From positions 1-8,051 of the forward strand of contig PFLZ01000047.1 in assembly GCA_002784795.1 (NCBI GenBank): a DNA stretch of 8,051 nt, read 5' to 3'. The notes under the pieces were generated by a model. The model made no database searches. It was not told the DNA's origin and worked only from the letters and a program-made list of their open reading frames with translations. This document shows, piece after piece, positions 8,032-8,051 of the stretch. The stretch is from Candidatus Magasanikbacteria bacterium CG_4_10_14_0_8_um_filter_42_12 (lineage in GTDB: Bacteria; Patescibacteriota; Patescibacteriia; Magasanikbacterales; UBA922). Numbering within the stretch: position 1 is the first letter of the stretch; the number at the start of each line of letters is the position of its first letter. The position numbers were made by a program, and so were the translations under genes.

Positions 8032-8051
8032 AATATTATCGTTACGATGAT

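Overview
The window looks like a piece of a small-genome bacterial chromosome, most likely a Patescibacteria/CPR member. This is inference. It rests on moderately AT-rich backbone genes without clear Shine-Dalgarno sites, extended -10 promoters of the type TGCTATACT, a CAP-domain protein with one N-terminal and two C-terminal membrane helices as I recall from that group, and dense palindromic elements between genes. I cannot place it to order; Uhrbacteria- or Magasanikbacteria-like lineages are a guess.

Layout from left to right. Bases 1-1600 hold two unrelated-looking but similarly built secreted lipoprotein genes, both on the minus strand. Each has its own promoter, a leader of about 140 nt, a strong Shine-Dalgarno site and a hairpin after the gene. 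Both genes are clearly GC-richer than the rest of the window. Their promoters and leaders are alike: TTGACA, then 7 nt, T6, 4 nt, the -10, 6 nt, then a hairpin starting TTCAAA. Bases 1609-1713 hold a pair of inverted REP-like palindromes, one overlapping a G-quadruplex motif. Next comes clpP on the plus strand (1817-2401), then a roughly 300-bp imperfect giant palindrome (2402-2700) between convergent genes.

On the minus strand from 2701 to 7962 are, in transcription order, a fused purA-purB gene, a bidirectional hairpin terminator, then a two-gene operon of a CAP-domain membrane protein and an 11-helix amino-acid permease. In that operon the CAP stop and the permease ATG are one base apart.

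How the parts work together: the PurA-PurB fusion would carry out both steps from IMP to AMP in one polypeptide. ClpP is the housekeeping protease. The CAP protein and permease are a translationally coupled envelope pair. The lipoproteins are unknown surface or periplasm-facing proteins that seem to belong to one expression family. The most notable observations are the purA-purB fusion, the shared covarying promoter/leader of the two lipoprotein genes, and the composite palindrome after clpP.
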